Below the pieces are notes generated by a model. That model saw only the letters and a program-made list of their open reading frames with translations. It was not told the DNA's origin and made no database searches. 6,972 nucleotides of DNA, taken from an uncultured Flavobacteriales bacterium (lineage in GTDB: Bacteria; Bacteroidota; Bacteroidia; Flavobacteriales_D; Parvicellaceae). The translations under genes and the position numbers were made by a program. The stretch covers positions 1 to 6,972 of the forward strand of contig CALKFX010000198.1 in NCBI GenBank assembly GCA_938084875.1, in the 5' to 3' direction. Shown piece by piece: positions 6,282 to 6,972 of the stretch (positions are counted from its first letter, which is position 1; each line of letters starts with the position of its first letter).

Positions 6282-6972
6282 TCAAAAATCAATTGTTTTC
6301 TTTTTTAATTCAAATTTTTGTCCCAAATATACTTTTCTTACTTGCTCGTCTTTAGCAAGATCTTCGGCGGTTCCATCTTTGAGAATTTTTCCTTCAAAAA
6401 GTAAGTATGCTCTATCAACAATAGATAATGTTTCTTGAACATTGTGATCTGTAATTAAAATCCCAATCTTTTTTTTCTTGAGTTTAAGAACAATTCTTTG
6501 GATGTCTTCTACTGCAATCGGATCAACTCCTGCAAAAGGCTCGTCTAATAATATAAAATCAGGCTCATTAGCCAAACATCTGGCAATTTCTGTTCTTCTT
6601 TTTTCCCCGCCAGAAAGATTTCTCCCCAAATTTTTTCTTACGTGATTTAAACCAAACTCAGAAATTAGGCCTTCCAATTTATCTTTTTGTTCTTCTTTAG
6701 ACAGACTAGACATTTCTAAAATTGCTTTTATATTGTCTTCAACAGATAATTTTCTAAAAACTGAAACTTCTTGAGGAAGATATCCAATTCCCATTTTTGA
6801 CCTTTTGTACATTGGAACTTTAGTAATCTCTAAGTCATTTAAAAAAACTTCTCCCTCTTCTGGACTTATTAATCCTACTATCATATCAAAAGTTGTGGTT
6901 TTACCAGCTCCGTTGGGACCTAGTAGACCAACTATTTCACCTTTTTTTAAGCTTACAGAAACTCCCTTTACA
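6282..6972 (-). CDS. lptB: LptB, LPS export ABC transporter ATP-binding protein (5' end cut by window edge)
   Basis: LptB is the cytoplasmic ATPase of LptB2FGC, which extracts lipopolysaccharide from the inner membrane and pushes it along the Lpt bridge. The frame is open to the right edge; 229 residues are visible and roughly 20 are missing, judged from the recalled E. coli protein of 241. In visible numbering, Walker A GPNGAGKTT is at 18-26 and the Q-loop GIGYLPQE at 61-68. The LSGGE signature is at 119-123 and Walker B ILLDEP at 140-145, followed by FAGVDP. The H-loop DHNVQETL starts at 175, and the LptB-typical RKVYLGQKFEL lies near the end. The combination YLPQE…FRKLSV…DEPFAGVDPI…ITDHNV…YLG separates LptB from branched-amino-acid LivF/LivG relatives. 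An in-frame ATG at 6884 is internal and not the start, because Walker A lies upstream of it. It ends immediately before tsaB. Confidence 0.96.
   Translation of the reverse strand, partial: VKGVSVSLKKGEIVGLLGPNGAGKTTTFDMIVGLISPEEGEVFLNDLEITKVPMYKRSKMGIGYLPQEVSVFRKLSVEDNIKAILEMSSLSKEEQKDKLEGLISEFGLNHVRKNLGRNLSGGEKRRTEIARCLANEPDFILLDEPFAGVDPIAVEDIQRIVLKLKKKKIGILITDHNVQETLSIVDRAYLLFEGKILKDGTAEDLAKDEQVRKVYLGQKFELKKKTIDF

Noticed and set aside
6247..6438. 63-codon plus-strand frame across the lptB/tsaB junction
   Set aside because: It is antisense to two confident genes and has no family resemblance.

Overview
The window reads as a contiguous piece of a low-GC Bacteroidota chromosome, probably from a flavobacterium-like lineage. 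Three things suggest this. The outer-membrane receptor carries the N-terminal carboxypeptidase-regulatory-like domain typical of that phylum. The signal peptides end in ...NSQ or ...FSQ. The start codons sit behind A/T-rich stretches with no clear Shine-Dalgarno sequence. The taxonomic placement is an inference from these traits, not from a database search.

All seven genes lie on the minus strand, so transcription runs from the right edge to the left. In that order they are: lptB (LPS transporter ATPase, 5' end outside the window); tsaB (tRNA t6A modification), whose ATG directly follows the lptB stop codon; a 72-bp A/T-rich gap; a SiaC/DUF1987-family regulatory phosphoprotein with a TTG start; an N-terminally anchored Skp/OmpH-like protein; a single-pass inner-membrane protein with a TonB/AgmX-like periplasmic domain; a secreted protein made almost entirely of about 20 MORN-type repeats; and a TonB-dependent outer-membrane receptor whose 3' end lies beyond the left edge.

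The gaps between the last five genes are 20, 44, 7 and 31 bp, and none holds a convincing terminator. A single operon, or a pair split at the 72-bp gap, is therefore likely. lptB and tsaB are housekeeping genes. The other five look like an accessory set. Four of them are predicted to be in the cell envelope: an inner-membrane TonB-like protein, an anchored Skp-like coiled coil, an exported repeat protein and an outer-membrane receptor. The fifth is a cytoplasmic phosphoprotein homologue whose usual partner enzymes are not visible here. No RNA gene, CRISPR array, insertion sequence, attachment site or origin is visible.

Start choice matters for two genes. For the MORN protein and the TonB-like protein, the longest open frames begin at TTG codons, but internal ATGs at 3744 and 4471 give better N-termini and are used here. 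The SiaC-family gene has only a TTG as a plausible start.
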